Positions 25,502 to 33,842 of a stretch of DNA of 64,000 nt are shown here, piece by piece. The notes below the pieces were generated by a model that saw only the letters and a list, made by a program, of their open reading frames with translations, made no database searches and had not been told where the DNA came from. How positions within the stretch are numbered: position 1 is the first letter of the stretch; every line of letters starts with the position of its first letter. Source of the stretch: Bacteroidota bacterium (lineage in GTDB: Bacteria; Bacteroidota; Bacteroidia; UKL13-3); assembly GCA_947464275.1 (NCBI GenBank), contig CANHVU010000016.1:1-64000 (forward strand), read 5' to 3'. Position numbers and translations under genes: made by a program.

Positions 25502-26887
25502 ATGAAAAAATTTGTTTTATATGTATTGTACTTATTAGTAAGCAATGGTTTATTGGCTCAAGCCAAAACTGTAAATGCGGCTAAAGTTGTTGCTGGCCCT
25601 ATGTTAGGTTATGCCGAGCAGCGCGAATGTTTGGTTTGGATTCAAACCAGTTGTAATAAAACAGTAACCTTAAAATATGCCGAAATTAATGGTTTATCTG
25701 AAGGGGAAATGACATTAACCAATAAAAGCGAAAATCCTTGCGCACCTTGGATTTCCAAGTTTGTGTTAACCGATTTAAAACAAAACACAGCTTATACTTA
25801 CGAAATTTATTTAGATAAAAAATTGGTCAATTTTCCTTACGATTTACGTTTTAAAACCAAAAAAACTTGGGCTGAATGGAGCAAAGAAGATGCTTTTGAC
25901 TTGAACTTTTTGGTAGGTTCGTGCACTTATATTAACGATAGCGCTTACGATAGACCAGGCAAACCGTACGGACAAGTAAGCGATATTTTTAGTAAAATGG
26001 CTGAACAACGTGCCGATTTTATGCTTTGGCTTGGCGATAACACTTACACACGCGAGGCTGATTTTAGCAGTGCTAGTGGCATTAAATACCGTTATTTACA
26101 CACCCGCAGCGATGCTAGTTTACAAAAGTTTTTAAGCCGCCAAAATAATTATGCCATTTGGGATGACCATGATTTTGGTGAAAACGATGCCAACAAAACA
26201 TTTGATTTAAAGGATGTTAGCAAAGAGTGTTTTGTGAATTATTGGGGTAACAAAACCTATGGCGAAGGCGGAAAAGGCATTTATTTTAGCCTTAAACAAA
26301 GCGATGCTGAGTTTTTTATGTTGGATGATAGAACTTTTAGAGATGAAAGCGATATTGATGAAGAAAAGTACAAAACCAAAACCCAATTGGGCGAAGCGCA
26401 ATTAAGTTGGCTAAAAAACAAATTGAAACACAGTGCTGCCACATTTAAGTTTATAGTGGTTGGCGGTCAGTTTTTAAATACCGAAACCAACAAAGAATCT
26501 TTTAACTTATACAAACACGAGCGTGCAGAAATAATTAAATTTATTGCAGAGCAAAAAATAAGTGGTGTTATGTTTTTAACTGGAGATAGACATCATACTG
26601 AGTTGTTAAAATACGAACCAAACTCGCAGCCTGATTATATTTGTAGTTACCCAATGTACGATTTAACAAGTTCGGCTTTAACAGCGGGTCCAAGTAATAT
26701 TTTAAAAACCAAGGAAGCTGAAAATCCATTCAGGGTTCAGAATACTTTAGTAGCTGAAAACAATTATTGCGGTATTAAAATTACAGGTGCTCGTGGCAAT
26801 CGTTCTGTCCAAATTACCTGTTACGATAAAGGTGGCATTGTAAAATGGATGCATACCATCAATGAAACTGTTTTAAAAGCTAAATAA
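25502..26887 (+). CDS. Secreted PhoD-like alkaline phosphatase/phosphodiesterase
   Basis: A metallophosphatase of 461 residues with a signal peptide (MKKFVLYVLYLLVSNGLLAQ). An N-terminal Ig-like PhoD_N part (about 30-120) carries RECLVWIQTSCNKTVTLKYAE. The metal-binding blocks of the catalytic domain follow: FLVGSCTYIND, FMLWLGDNTYTREADF, IWDDHDFGENDANK and LTGDRHHTELLKY. Together they mark the PhoD family (Ca/Fe phosphodiesterase-phosphomonoesterase). It should release phosphate from esters outside the inner membrane. The start is fixed by the signal peptide. Confidence 0.9.
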   Translation: MKKFVLYVLYLLVSNGLLAQAKTVNAAKVVAGPMLGYAEQRECLVWIQTSCNKTVTLKYAEINGLSEGEMTLTNKSENPCAPWISKFVLTDLKQNTAYTYEIYLDKKLVNFPYDLRFKTKKTWAEWSKEDAFDLNFLVGSCTYINDSAYDRPGKPYGQVSDIFSKMAEQRADFMLWLGDNTYTREADFSSASGIKYRYLHTRSDASLQKFLSRQNNYAIWDDHDFGENDANKTFDLKDVSKECFVNYWGNKTYGEGGKGIYFSLKQSDAEFFMLDDRTFRDESDIDEEKYKTKTQLGEAQLSWLKNKLKHSAATFKFIVVGGQFLNTETNKESFNLYKHERAEIIKFIAEQKISGVMFLTGDRHHTELLKYEPNSQPDYICSYPMYDLTSSALTAGPSNILKTKEAENPFRVQNTLVAENNYCGIKITGARGNRSVQITCYDKGGIVKWMHTINETVLKAK

Positions 26888-26895
26888 TAGTTTAC

Positions 26896-27126
26896 ATGCA
26901 AACTTATACCAAAAGTCAATTGGCATTGCGCAATGGCCAAGATAAAGACGAAATTTGGGTGGCTTACAAAGGAAAAATATACGATGTAACCAAAAGCCGA
27001 CTTTGGCGCAATGCCAAACATTATGAACATTGGGCTGGTCAGGATTTAACGCCCGAGTTAGCAGATGCACCTCATTTAGATACTGTTTTCGATAAATTTG
27101 ATTGCATAGGCGAGTTGGTTGGTTAA
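26896..27126 (+). CDS. Cytochrome b5-like heme/steroid-binding domain protein
   Basis: A single-domain protein of 76 residues resembling the cytochrome b5/MAPR fold: YTKSQLALRNGQDKDEIWVAYKGKIYDVTKSRLW, then HYEHWAGQDLT and a final FDKFDCIGELVG. MAPR-type members bind heme through Tyr rather than two His, and here Tyr and His candidates are both present in the HYEHW segment. It has no signal or membrane helix. It starts 8 bp after the PhoD-like gene, probably in the same operon as it and the next gene. Confidence 0.8.
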   Translation: MQTYTKSQLALRNGQDKDEIWVAYKGKIYDVTKSRLWRNAKHYEHWAGQDLTPELADAPHLDTVFDKFDCIGELVG

Positions 27127-27154
27127 TTTCGTAAGTAAAAGTTGTAATAATATT

Positions 27155-27988
27155 ATGAAAAAAAGCATTGGTCTATTGGCATTTTTGTTGTGGGTTTTAT
27201 GCCAAACAAATGCACAAGAAATTAAGTTAATTACTTACAATATTCGTTTAAATACTCAGGCAGATGGCGTGAATGCGTGGCCTTTACGAAAGGAAAAATT
27301 TGGTAATTTATTAAATCAATACAATGCCAATATTTGGTGTTTTCAGGAAGTGCTGAATAATCAATTAATTGATTTAAAGGCTATGTTGCCTGAATATAGC
27401 TATATTGGAGTTGGGCGCGATGATGGAAAAGAAGCAGGAGAGTATTCGCCTATTTTTTATAAAAACAGTTTGTACCAATTGGTTTCATCAGGAACATTTT
27501 GGTTATCGCCAACACCTAATGTGGTGGCAAGTAAAGGTTGGGATGCAGCTATAACTCGTATTTGCAGTTGGGCTCAGTTAGAAGATAAAACAACTCACAA
27601 AGTGTTTTTTGTGTTCAATACTCATTTCGATCATATTGGCAAAAAAGCAAGGAAAGAAAGCGCTAAACTCATTTTAGCTAAAATGAATGAAGTGGCTAAT
27701 GACAAACCAATAGTTTTAGCGGGAGATTTTAACAGTGAGCCTTGCAGCAAAGCCTATAAAACCATTGCTAAAAATAAAATAATCCCATTTACCGATAGTT
27801 ATTCCAAACAAAAAGATAATTGCACTTTTACTGGTTTTAAAGTAAATGGAGGTATTTGCAAACGCATTGATTTTATTTTCTTCAACAATTATTTTGAAAA
27901 AATAACTTATCTAATTATTACCGATAATAATGGAACATATTATCCATCTGACCATTTACCAGTGCTTACTTTATTAAAGTTTAAATAA
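27155..27988 (+). CDS. Secreted endonuclease/exonuclease/phosphatase family protein
   Basis: It has 277 residues. The frame opens at 27119, inside the preceding gene, but the ATG at 27155 begins a clear signal peptide (MKKSIGLLAFLLWVLCQTNAQ), so I start there. EEP motifs follow: ITYNIRLN, WCFQEVLNNQ (metal Glu), RDDGKEAGEYSPIFYK, FVFNTHFDHIG, VLAGDFNSEP and YPSDHLPVL. This RDDG/GEYSPIFY subtype is common in Bacteroidota exported hydrolases. The substrate could be a phospholipid, nucleotide or DNA outside the cell. Confidence 0.88.
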   Translation: MKKSIGLLAFLLWVLCQTNAQEIKLITYNIRLNTQADGVNAWPLRKEKFGNLLNQYNANIWCFQEVLNNQLIDLKAMLPEYSYIGVGRDDGKEAGEYSPIFYKNSLYQLVSSGTFWLSPTPNVVASKGWDAAITRICSWAQLEDKTTHKVFFVFNTHFDHIGKKARKESAKLILAKMNEVANDKPIVLAGDFNSEPCSKAYKTIAKNKIIPFTDSYSKQKDNCTFTGFKVNGGICKRIDFIFFNNYFEKITYLIITDNNGTYYPSDHLPVLTLLKFK

Positions 27989-28070
27989 ATAGTACTCTTA
28001 CTAAATTATTACTCATTTTCAATTGATTGATAAAGTAAAACTAAATTATTTTTAAAACGTTGCTTTTCAT

Positions 28071-28661
28071 ATGAAAGTATATTTTAGTGTAATATTGGTT
28101 TTAATTATAGTAGCATTTATTGCTTATAAAGCTTTTGCAAAAAACAATGTGGAGGAGCAACCTTACCAAGTAATAAAAGTTTATGATAATTTTGAGGTGC
28201 GATTTTATCCATCTGCTACCATTGCCTTCATTAATTCAAATGCCAAAACCTATAAAGATTTAGGGAGTTCAGGTTTTAGAAAACTAGCCAATTATATTTT
28301 TGGTGGTAATAAAGAAAATAAAAGTATTGCAATGACAGCCCCTGTTTATATGGACATAAACGATACACAATCAACCATGAGTTTTGTAATGCCTAGTAAT
28401 TATAATAGAAAAAATTTACCTAATCCTAACGATTCAACTATAATGATAAAGGAAACAGAAAGTGTTTATGTTGCTGTTATAAAATTTAGTGGCTTTGCCT
28501 CCGATTCAAAAATTAAAGAGTATACTGAAAAACTAAAGAAGCAATTACTTGAAAAACAAATCAGTTATTATGGTAACTTTTCATATTTAGGTTATAATCC
28601 GCCATTTCAATTAGTTAACAGAAGAAACGAAATATTGGTAAATATTAACTGGAATAAATAA
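28071..28661 (+). CDS. SOUL-family heme-binding protein
   Basis: It has 196 residues: an N-terminal membrane anchor (about 4-23), then a SOUL domain. Visible blocks are YQVIKVYDNFEVRFYPS, GFRKLANYIFGGNKENKSIAMTAPVYM (the family's GG...N..IAMTAPV signature), MSFVMPSNY, and an end with LLGYNPPF-like LGYNPPFQLVNRRNEILVNI. SOUL proteins bind heme or other tetrapyrroles; the physiological role in bacteria is unsettled. A cytochrome b5-like gene lies two genes upstream. Confidence 0.88.
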   Translation: MKVYFSVILVLIIVAFIAYKAFAKNNVEEQPYQVIKVYDNFEVRFYPSATIAFINSNAKTYKDLGSSGFRKLANYIFGGNKENKSIAMTAPVYMDINDTQSTMSFVMPSNYNRKNLPNPNDSTIMIKETESVYVAVIKFSGFASDSKIKEYTEKLKKQLLEKQISYYGNFSYLGYNPPFQLVNRRNEILVNINWNK

Positions 28662-28708
28662 AGGTTGCCTTGTGCTTGTAGTTGTTGTCGCCATAAATAT
28701 ACCATTAG

Positions 28709-28720
28709 ATTGGTGAGGAC
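28709..28720 (+). repeat. Half copy of the family B repeat
   Basis: ATTGGTGAGGAC matches the left arm and loop of the copy at 136-168 exactly, but the right arm is missing. A full family A element follows 16 bases later. Confidence 0.4.
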
Positions 28721-28736
28721 TTATGATAAAAAAGTT

Positions 28737-28770
28737 CTTGTTGGTGCCGCTGCGCTCAAACACCAGCAAG
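28737..28770 (+). repeat. Family A (REP-like) palindrome, remote copy
   Basis: CTTGTTGGTG, a 14-base loop CCGCTGCGCTCAAA, then CACCAGCAAG. It has the same arm, loop length and flanks as the copies around the RAYT gene 7.5 kb away. It lies in the intergenic stretch 28662-28832 between the SOUL and rpsA genes. Confidence 0.8.
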
Positions 28771-28832
28771 GGTGTAAACAATACACAATTCAAATAGAAT
28801 TTCGAAATACCTTATAAATTCAGCATAAAAAA

Positions 28833-28865
28833 AACCTGCTTAAATTGAATTAAGCAGGTTTTTTA
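28833..28865 (-). terminator. rpsA terminator
   Basis: An 11-bp perfect stem (AACCTGCTTAA/TTAAGCAGGTT) with a 6-base loop and A/T runs on both sides, 27 bases past the rpsA stop. Confidence 0.9.
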
Positions 28866-28891
28866 AATATTAGCTAAAAGCTACAATCAGA

Positions 28892-30685
28892 CTATTTATT
28901 TTCTAATTGTTCTTTTAAAGCTGCTAAACCTTCTACGTCAGCAAACGTTGATTTTTCGTTGCTATCGTTGTTTTTCTTAGCTGCTTTAGTAGCTTTTTCT
29001 TTCTCTTCGTTTTTCGATTTTCTTTCGTCAACCTGTTTCACTTCTACATCGTTTTTCCAAACGGCAGTGTGTGATAAAACGATACGTTTGTTTTCTTTGT
29101 TAAACTCAGTAACACGGAATTGTAATACTTCGTCTTCTTTAGCAGTTTTCTTGTCTTCTTTGTAAAGTTGTTTAATTGGAGCATATCCCTCAACCCCGTA
29201 AGGTAAAGCAATGGTAGCGCTTTTCTCTTCAACTTTTAAAATAGTACCTTCATGAACTGAACCTAAAGCAAATAAAGTTTCGAATGCATCCCAAGGATTT
29301 TCATCTAACTGTTTGTGGCCTAAGCTTAAACGATGGTTTTCGTTATCAACTTCTAATACCAATACGTCTAATTCTTGGTCTTTTTTCACAAACTCGTTTG
29401 GATGTTTGATTTTCTTGGTCCAGCTTAAGTCACTTACGTGAACTAAACCATCAACACCTTCTTCTAACTCTACGAATAAACCGTAGTTAGTCATATTACG
29501 AACGATACCTTTGTGTTTACTACCAACAGGGTATTTGTTAGCAATATCAACCCAAGGATCAGTTTTTAATTGTTTAATACCTAAGCTCATTTTACGCTCT
29601 TCTTTTTCAAGAGTTAAAATAACAGCTTCCATTTCGTCACCAATCTTCATAAAGTCAGATGGGTTACGTAAATGTTGGCTCCAGCTCATTTCACTTACAT
29701 GAATTAAACCTTCAACACCAGGAGCAATTTCTAAGAAAGCACCGTAATCAGCTATGTTTACAATTTTACCTGTAACTTTACCACCTACTACTAATTCAGT
29801 GTTTAAGCTATCCCAAGGATGTGCTTGTAATTGTTTTAAGCCTAGTGAAATACGTTTTTTCTCATCATCAAAATCAACAACTACTACGTTAATTTTTTGA
29901 TCTAATTGTAATACTTCTTCAGGGTGATTTACGCGGCCCCAAGAAATATCAGTGATATGTAATAAACCATCAACACCACCTAAATCAATAAACACACCAA
30001 ATGAAGTCATGTTTTTAACAGTACCTTCTAATACTTGGCCTTTTTCTAATCTAGATAAAATGTCAGATTTTTGTGCTTCAATATCTTCTTCGATTAATAC
30101 TTTATGTGAGATAACTACATTTTTGAAAATAGAGTTAACTTTTACCACTTTAAATGGCATTGTTTGTCCTACATAAACATCATAATCTTTTATTGGTTTA
30201 GTATCAATTTGAGAACCAGGTAAGAAAGTATCCATACCTAAAACCTCAACTACTAAACCGCCTTTGGTACGAGTTTTAACGTAACCATTAACAATTTCGT
30301 CATTTTCGTGTGCTTTCATGATATTATCCCATGCGCGCTCACTTACTGCTTTTTTACGACTCAAAATTAATTGACCCAAAGCATCTTCTTTTGTTTCTAA
30401 CAAAACTTCAACTTCATCACCAACTTTTAAATCTGGTAAATCTCTGAATTCTGTTCTAGCTACTAAACCGTCAGATTTAAATCCAATGTTTAATACTACT
30501 TCTTTGTCTGTAAAACCTACTACTGTACCTTTTACAATTTCTTTTTCTGTGATGGCTGAAAGAGTTTTTTCGTAAGCAGCAGCCATTTGCTCACGTTCGT
30601 TTTGGTTGTAATCACCAAAACCAGCGTTGTCCATTTCCCAGTCAAAATCTGGCAAGTTAGTTGTGTTGTTTGTGTTTTTTGTCAA
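28892..30685 (-). CDS. rpsA: 30S ribosomal protein S1
   Basis: An RNA-binding ribosomal protein of 597 residues with six S1 (OB-fold) domains. Examples are KGTVVGFTDKEVVLNIGFKSDG, EGTVKNMTSFGVFIDLGGVDGLLHITDISW and KGIVRNMTNYGLFVELEEGVDGLVHVSDLSW; the last domain is the more divergent EGTILKVEEKSATIALPYGVEGY. The C-terminus is charged. The frame is open to 30721, but I start at the TTG at 30685 because AAAGGAG stands 10 bases before it and no ATG gives a better N-terminus. A strong Shine-Dalgarno site is unusual in this phylum. Confidence 0.93.
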   Translation of the reverse strand: MTKNTNNTTNLPDFDWEMDNAGFGDYNQNEREQMAAAYEKTLSAITEKEIVKGTVVGFTDKEVVLNIGFKSDGLVARTEFRDLPDLKVGDEVEVLLETKEDALGQLILSRKKAVSERAWDNIMKAHENDEIVNGYVKTRTKGGLVVEVLGMDTFLPGSQIDTKPIKDYDVYVGQTMPFKVVKVNSIFKNVVISHKVLIEEDIEAQKSDILSRLEKGQVLEGTVKNMTSFGVFIDLGGVDGLLHITDISWGRVNHPEEVLQLDQKINVVVVDFDDEKKRISLGLKQLQAHPWDSLNTELVVGGKVTGKIVNIADYGAFLEIAPGVEGLIHVSEMSWSQHLRNPSDFMKIGDEMEAVILTLEKEERKMSLGIKQLKTDPWVDIANKYPVGSKHKGIVRNMTNYGLFVELEEGVDGLVHVSDLSWTKKIKHPNEFVKKDQELDVLVLEVDNENHRLSLGHKQLDENPWDAFETLFALGSVHEGTILKVEEKSATIALPYGVEGYAPIKQLYKEDKKTAKEDEVLQFRVTEFNKENKRIVLSHTAVWKNDVEVKQVDERKSKNEEKEKATKAAKKNNDSNEKSTFADVEGLAALKEQLENK

Positions 30686-30695
30686 TTTATTTGAT

Positions 30696-30702
30696 CTCCT
30701 TT
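30696..30702 (-). promoter_or_regulatory. Strong Shine-Dalgarno site of rpsA
   Basis: On the minus strand this is AAAGGAG, followed by ATC, 10 bases before the TTG start. Other genes in the window lack such a site, so it stands out and decides the start. Confidence 0.65.
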
Positions 30703-30866
30703 CGCTTAAAAAAGCCCGCAATAATAATTGTAATTAATTGAACAACAAAATGTTTTTTACATTTATTTCATTATTTTATGCCTATTGGCTAGCTTTTTAA
30801 GTGTTATTTGAAAAAACATAATAAAATTTTTAAAAAAGCTTGCTGTTACAATCCATAAAATTAATT

Positions 30867-30874
30867 TAGTTTTG
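30867..30874 (+). promoter_or_regulatory. -7 promoter element of the DinB-like gene
   Basis: TAGTTTTG matches TANNTTTG exactly, 20 bases before the start codon. Confidence 0.55.
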
Positions 30875-30894
30875 AACCTTAAATTTTAAAAAAC

Positions 30895-31413
30895 ATGAAT
30901 ATTTCAAAACCCGATTTATCGTTATTTCCTGCATATATAGCTCAATATGTAAACCTTGTTAAAACCGATGAATTATACAACGAATTGTATCAAGAAAGCA
31001 TGGATACTATTGATTTACTAACTAGTTTAGATGAAGAAACTTTACTTTATAAATACGAAGCTAATAAATGGACTGTAAAAGAGGTATTTCAACATATTAT
31101 TGATTGTGAGCGTATTTTTCAATACAGAATTTTATCAATAGCTCGTAATCCTGAAGTAGCTTTAGCGGGCTTTGACGAAAATGTTTTTGCTGAAAATAGC
31201 ATGGCCGATAAACGTAATATTATGGATATGGTGCGCGAATTTTCAATGGTAAGAGGTGCTACAGTTGAAGTTTTAAAATCAATTTCTACCAAAGCTTGGG
31301 ATAATATGGGCATGGCCAATAACAATCCTTGTAGCCCACGCAGCATTGCTTACATGCTTTTAGGCCACGAAATTCACCACAGAAACGTGATTGAGAAGAA
31401 ATATTTGTTGTAA
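30895..31413 (+). CDS. DinB-family protein
   Basis: A 172-residue four-helix-bundle protein of the DinB/YfiT type, probably a metal-dependent thiol transferase or hydrolase in the cytosol. The metal-binding histidines can be seen as WTVKEVFQHIIDCERIFQYR (His near 64) and the C-terminal GHEIHHRNVIEKKYL (HxxHH, about 158-162). The length is normal and the substrate is not predictable. It is divergent from rpsA and has its own promoter. Confidence 0.9.
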   Translation: MNISKPDLSLFPAYIAQYVNLVKTDELYNELYQESMDTIDLLTSLDEETLLYKYEANKWTVKEVFQHIIDCERIFQYRILSIARNPEVALAGFDENVFAENSMADKRNIMDMVREFSMVRGATVEVLKSISTKAWDNMGMANNNPCSPRSIAYMLLGHEIHHRNVIEKKYLL

Positions 31414-31458
31414 TAATTTGAAAATGCATTTATTATTGAATTAATAAATCGAATAATA

Positions 31459-32082
31459 ATGCGTTTTCCTAAAGTAGCTTTCCTCTTTTTGTTTTCAATA
31501 GGTTTTTCTTTTCAAAATTGTAAAGAAAGTTCTTTTGATGACTGTGGCTGTGGTCCTTTTTTGGGCAATTATTTTGATATTAACGGATTGGAAATTATTT
31601 CTTACAAAAAACGTGGAACCTGCTGCGCTTATCCTATTTTTGTTCACGAAACTGTGAGTTTTAGTAATTTGTCGATTATTGCCTTAAATTTTAAAGTGGA
31701 TTATTTAGCAGCTAACAATCATTCAAAAAATAATTCATTTTTTAGTACTTTAAACGCATATACTTGCGTTCAAAGTGGCGAATTGGGATCTAAAAATGAA
31801 AGATTAAGCAACCTTAGTATAATTACGTTGAACGATTTTGATACTGCCCATTTGGCAAACGATACCATTAATGACTTATTTGATAATGTAACTTACAATA
31901 ACAAACAAGATTTAAATACCTATTTAGCTACTGATACCTCGTATATAAAAAATACAGGATTAAGTATTTCGCTCAAAACAGCACCTCAAATAAACAAACA
32001 ACTTAAGTTTAAAGCAATTATAAAATTATCGAATGGAGAAGTTTATACTGCCGAAAATAAACAATTTACCATAGCAGATTAA
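31459..32082 (+). CDS. Hypothetical secreted, Cys-rich N-terminal protein
   Basis: Not recognised. It has 207 residues with a signal peptide (MRFPKVAFLFLFSIGFSFQNC) whose Cys21 could be a lipoprotein attachment site. A cysteine cluster follows (DDCGCGPFLG, then GTCCAY), and the rest is beta-rich. The C-terminal part (ISLKTAPQINKQLKFKAIIKLSNGEVYTAENKQFTI) looks like an Ig-type beta sandwich. It overlaps the convergent radical SAM gene by 4 bp. Confidence 0.6.
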   Translation: MRFPKVAFLFLFSIGFSFQNCKESSFDDCGCGPFLGNYFDINGLEIISYKKRGTCCAYPIFVHETVSFSNLSIIALNFKVDYLAANNHSKNNSFFSTLNAYTCVQSGELGSKNERLSNLSIITLNDFDTAHLANDTINDLFDNVTYNNKQDLNTYLATDTSYIKNTGLSISLKTAPQINKQLKFKAIIKLSNGEVYTAENKQFTIAD

Positions 32083-33752
32083 ACTGCTAATTGGTTTGAA
32101 CTTTCCATAGTAATTACCTCAGCCTTGGTAACTCCGTTGTACTGAAAAATAATTGTTGTGTTTAAAAATGCTATTTTTTCGGTTTGTTGCCAAACATCAA
32201 AATCAAAACTAATTGGTACCATTATAAAGCGGTATTTGTGGTGATTTAACTTTAATTGGTTTATGATAGCAGTTTTTTCTGAACGATCTATTTCTTCTAA
32301 AAATTGGGTTTTAGGTTTAATATTTGGCTGCAAATAATAATCAATGGCTATTAATTCTTGAAGGATTGTATCGTTGGCAAAATTGGTTTTTACATATTCA
32401 TCAATAATTTGGTAAATATCGGTTAATGAGTGCTTATGGAAATTACTTTTACTGATAAATAGGGTTCCTAAACCCAATAAAAAGTCGAAAATACTATAAT
32501 TGAGCGCTACATATTTTAAAGTATGAGATGCACGTTTTTTATTCCAATAAATTTCTAAGGCTTCTTCTAAAATGGTTATTTTAGTCAATTCATCCTCGGT
32601 CAAATACTTGCTTTTTATAATTTGATAAGGTGGAAGTGAGTCAAATTCGTAATCGTGTTCCTTGTATTTGTGGCGCATAGGCGTGCCTTTTAAAAACTTT
32701 AAAAAGCCCAATTGCAATTCAGGTGGAAACAGTTTAAAAACCTCTTCAATACTATATTTTATATCGTTCCAATAATCTAAAGGTAAGCCAACAATTAAAT
32801 CTAAGTGCATTTCAATTTTGTTATCTAACTTTTTAATAACAGCACTGGTTTTATCAAAATTTTGTTTTCTACTAACTTGTAAATTAGCTTGTTGGTTAAC
32901 TGTTTGTATGCCAATTTCAAACCTAAATAATCCTTTAGGCACTTTTTCTTGTATAAATGCTACAATATCAGGATGAACTATATCAGCCGTAATCTCGAAT
33001 TGGAATACATTTTCAGGTCTATGGTTTGCCAAAATAAAATCAAACATATCAATGGTAAAATCCTTTTTCACATTGAAAGTCCTATCTAAAAACTTAATTA
33101 CTCGGCCATGTTGCATTAAATAAAGTAAATTGGCTTTTATATCGGCTATGGGTAAAGTACGAACTTTATTATCTAAACTGGCCAAACAAAACTCGCATTT
33201 ATACGGGCAGCCTCTACTGGTTTCTACATAACAAACTTTATTATAAAGGTCTTCGGGTTTATCGTTTATATAAGGATTAAAGTTGGTGTAATGAATCAAA
33301 TCAAACATAGGGGCAGGCAAGTTTTCCTTTACTTTTCCCTCTTTTTCAAAAACCAAATTGGGCACATTTTCTACGTTTGGAAATGCATCTAAAAATGCTT
33401 TAAAAGGAGTTTCACCTTCGCCAGTAATAATATAATCAACCTCAGGAAGTGTGATTAAATCATTGTATTCATAACTAACTTCGGGGCCGCCAAGTAGTAT
33501 TTTGGTATTGGGATTAAGTGTTTTGATTAATCGCGCTACAGCCAAAGTTTGTGTAATATTCCAAATATAACAGCTAAATGCCACTACATCAAAGTCTTTA
33601 CAAAAATCAGCCACACCATCTTTAGGTTCTTTAATGGTAAATTCTTTCCATTCAAGTCCTTCGTGGTCTTTTTTATTAAGTTCGTATAATAATCTAATGG
33701 CTAGATTAATATGTATGTATTTGGCATTTAATGTAGTTAGTAATACGCGCAT
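32079..33752 (-). CDS. B12-binding radical SAM protein (DUF4080-type)
   Basis: It has 557 residues. The N-terminal cobalamin-binding-like domain (1-145) includes LLGGPEVSY and ITGEGETPF. The radical SAM core carries the 4Fe-4S motif CPYKCEFC at Cys182, Cys186 and Cys189, with the following barrel strands (FEITADIVHPD, FRFEIGIQTVN, DLIVGLP). The C-terminal part matches the DUF4080 type. It probably catalyses methylation or another radical reaction on an unknown substrate. It is isolated, with its own promoter. Confidence 0.88.
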   Translation of the reverse strand: MRVLLTTLNAKYIHINLAIRLLYELNKKDHEGLEWKEFTIKEPKDGVADFCKDFDVVAFSCYIWNITQTLAVARLIKTLNPNTKILLGGPEVSYEYNDLITLPEVDYIITGEGETPFKAFLDAFPNVENVPNLVFEKEGKVKENLPAPMFDLIHYTNFNPYINDKPEDLYNKVCYVETSRGCPYKCEFCLASLDNKVRTLPIADIKANLLYLMQHGRVIKFLDRTFNVKKDFTIDMFDFILANHRPENVFQFEITADIVHPDIVAFIQEKVPKGLFRFEIGIQTVNQQANLQVSRKQNFDKTSAVIKKLDNKIEMHLDLIVGLPLDYWNDIKYSIEEVFKLFPPELQLGFLKFLKGTPMRHKYKEHDYEFDSLPPYQIIKSKYLTEDELTKITILEEALEIYWNKKRASHTLKYVALNYSIFDFLLGLGTLFISKSNFHKHSLTDIYQIIDEYVKTNFANDTILQELIAIDYYLQPNIKPKTQFLEEIDRSEKTAIINQLKLNHHKYRFIMVPISFDFDVWQQTEKIAFLNTTIIFQYNGVTKAEVITMESSNQLAV

Positions 33753-33772
33753 TTATTTGTATAAGCAAAATG

Positions 33773-33780
33773 CAAATATA
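33773..33780 (-). promoter_or_regulatory. -7 promoter element of the radical SAM gene
   Basis: On the minus strand this reads TATATTTG, an exact TANNTTTG match, 20 bases before the start codon. Confidence 0.55.
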
Positions 33781-33842
33781 GTTTTATCTATTAAAAACGA
33801 TGAGAAACCTAAATTAGAAATATATAAACCAATTAATAGTAC

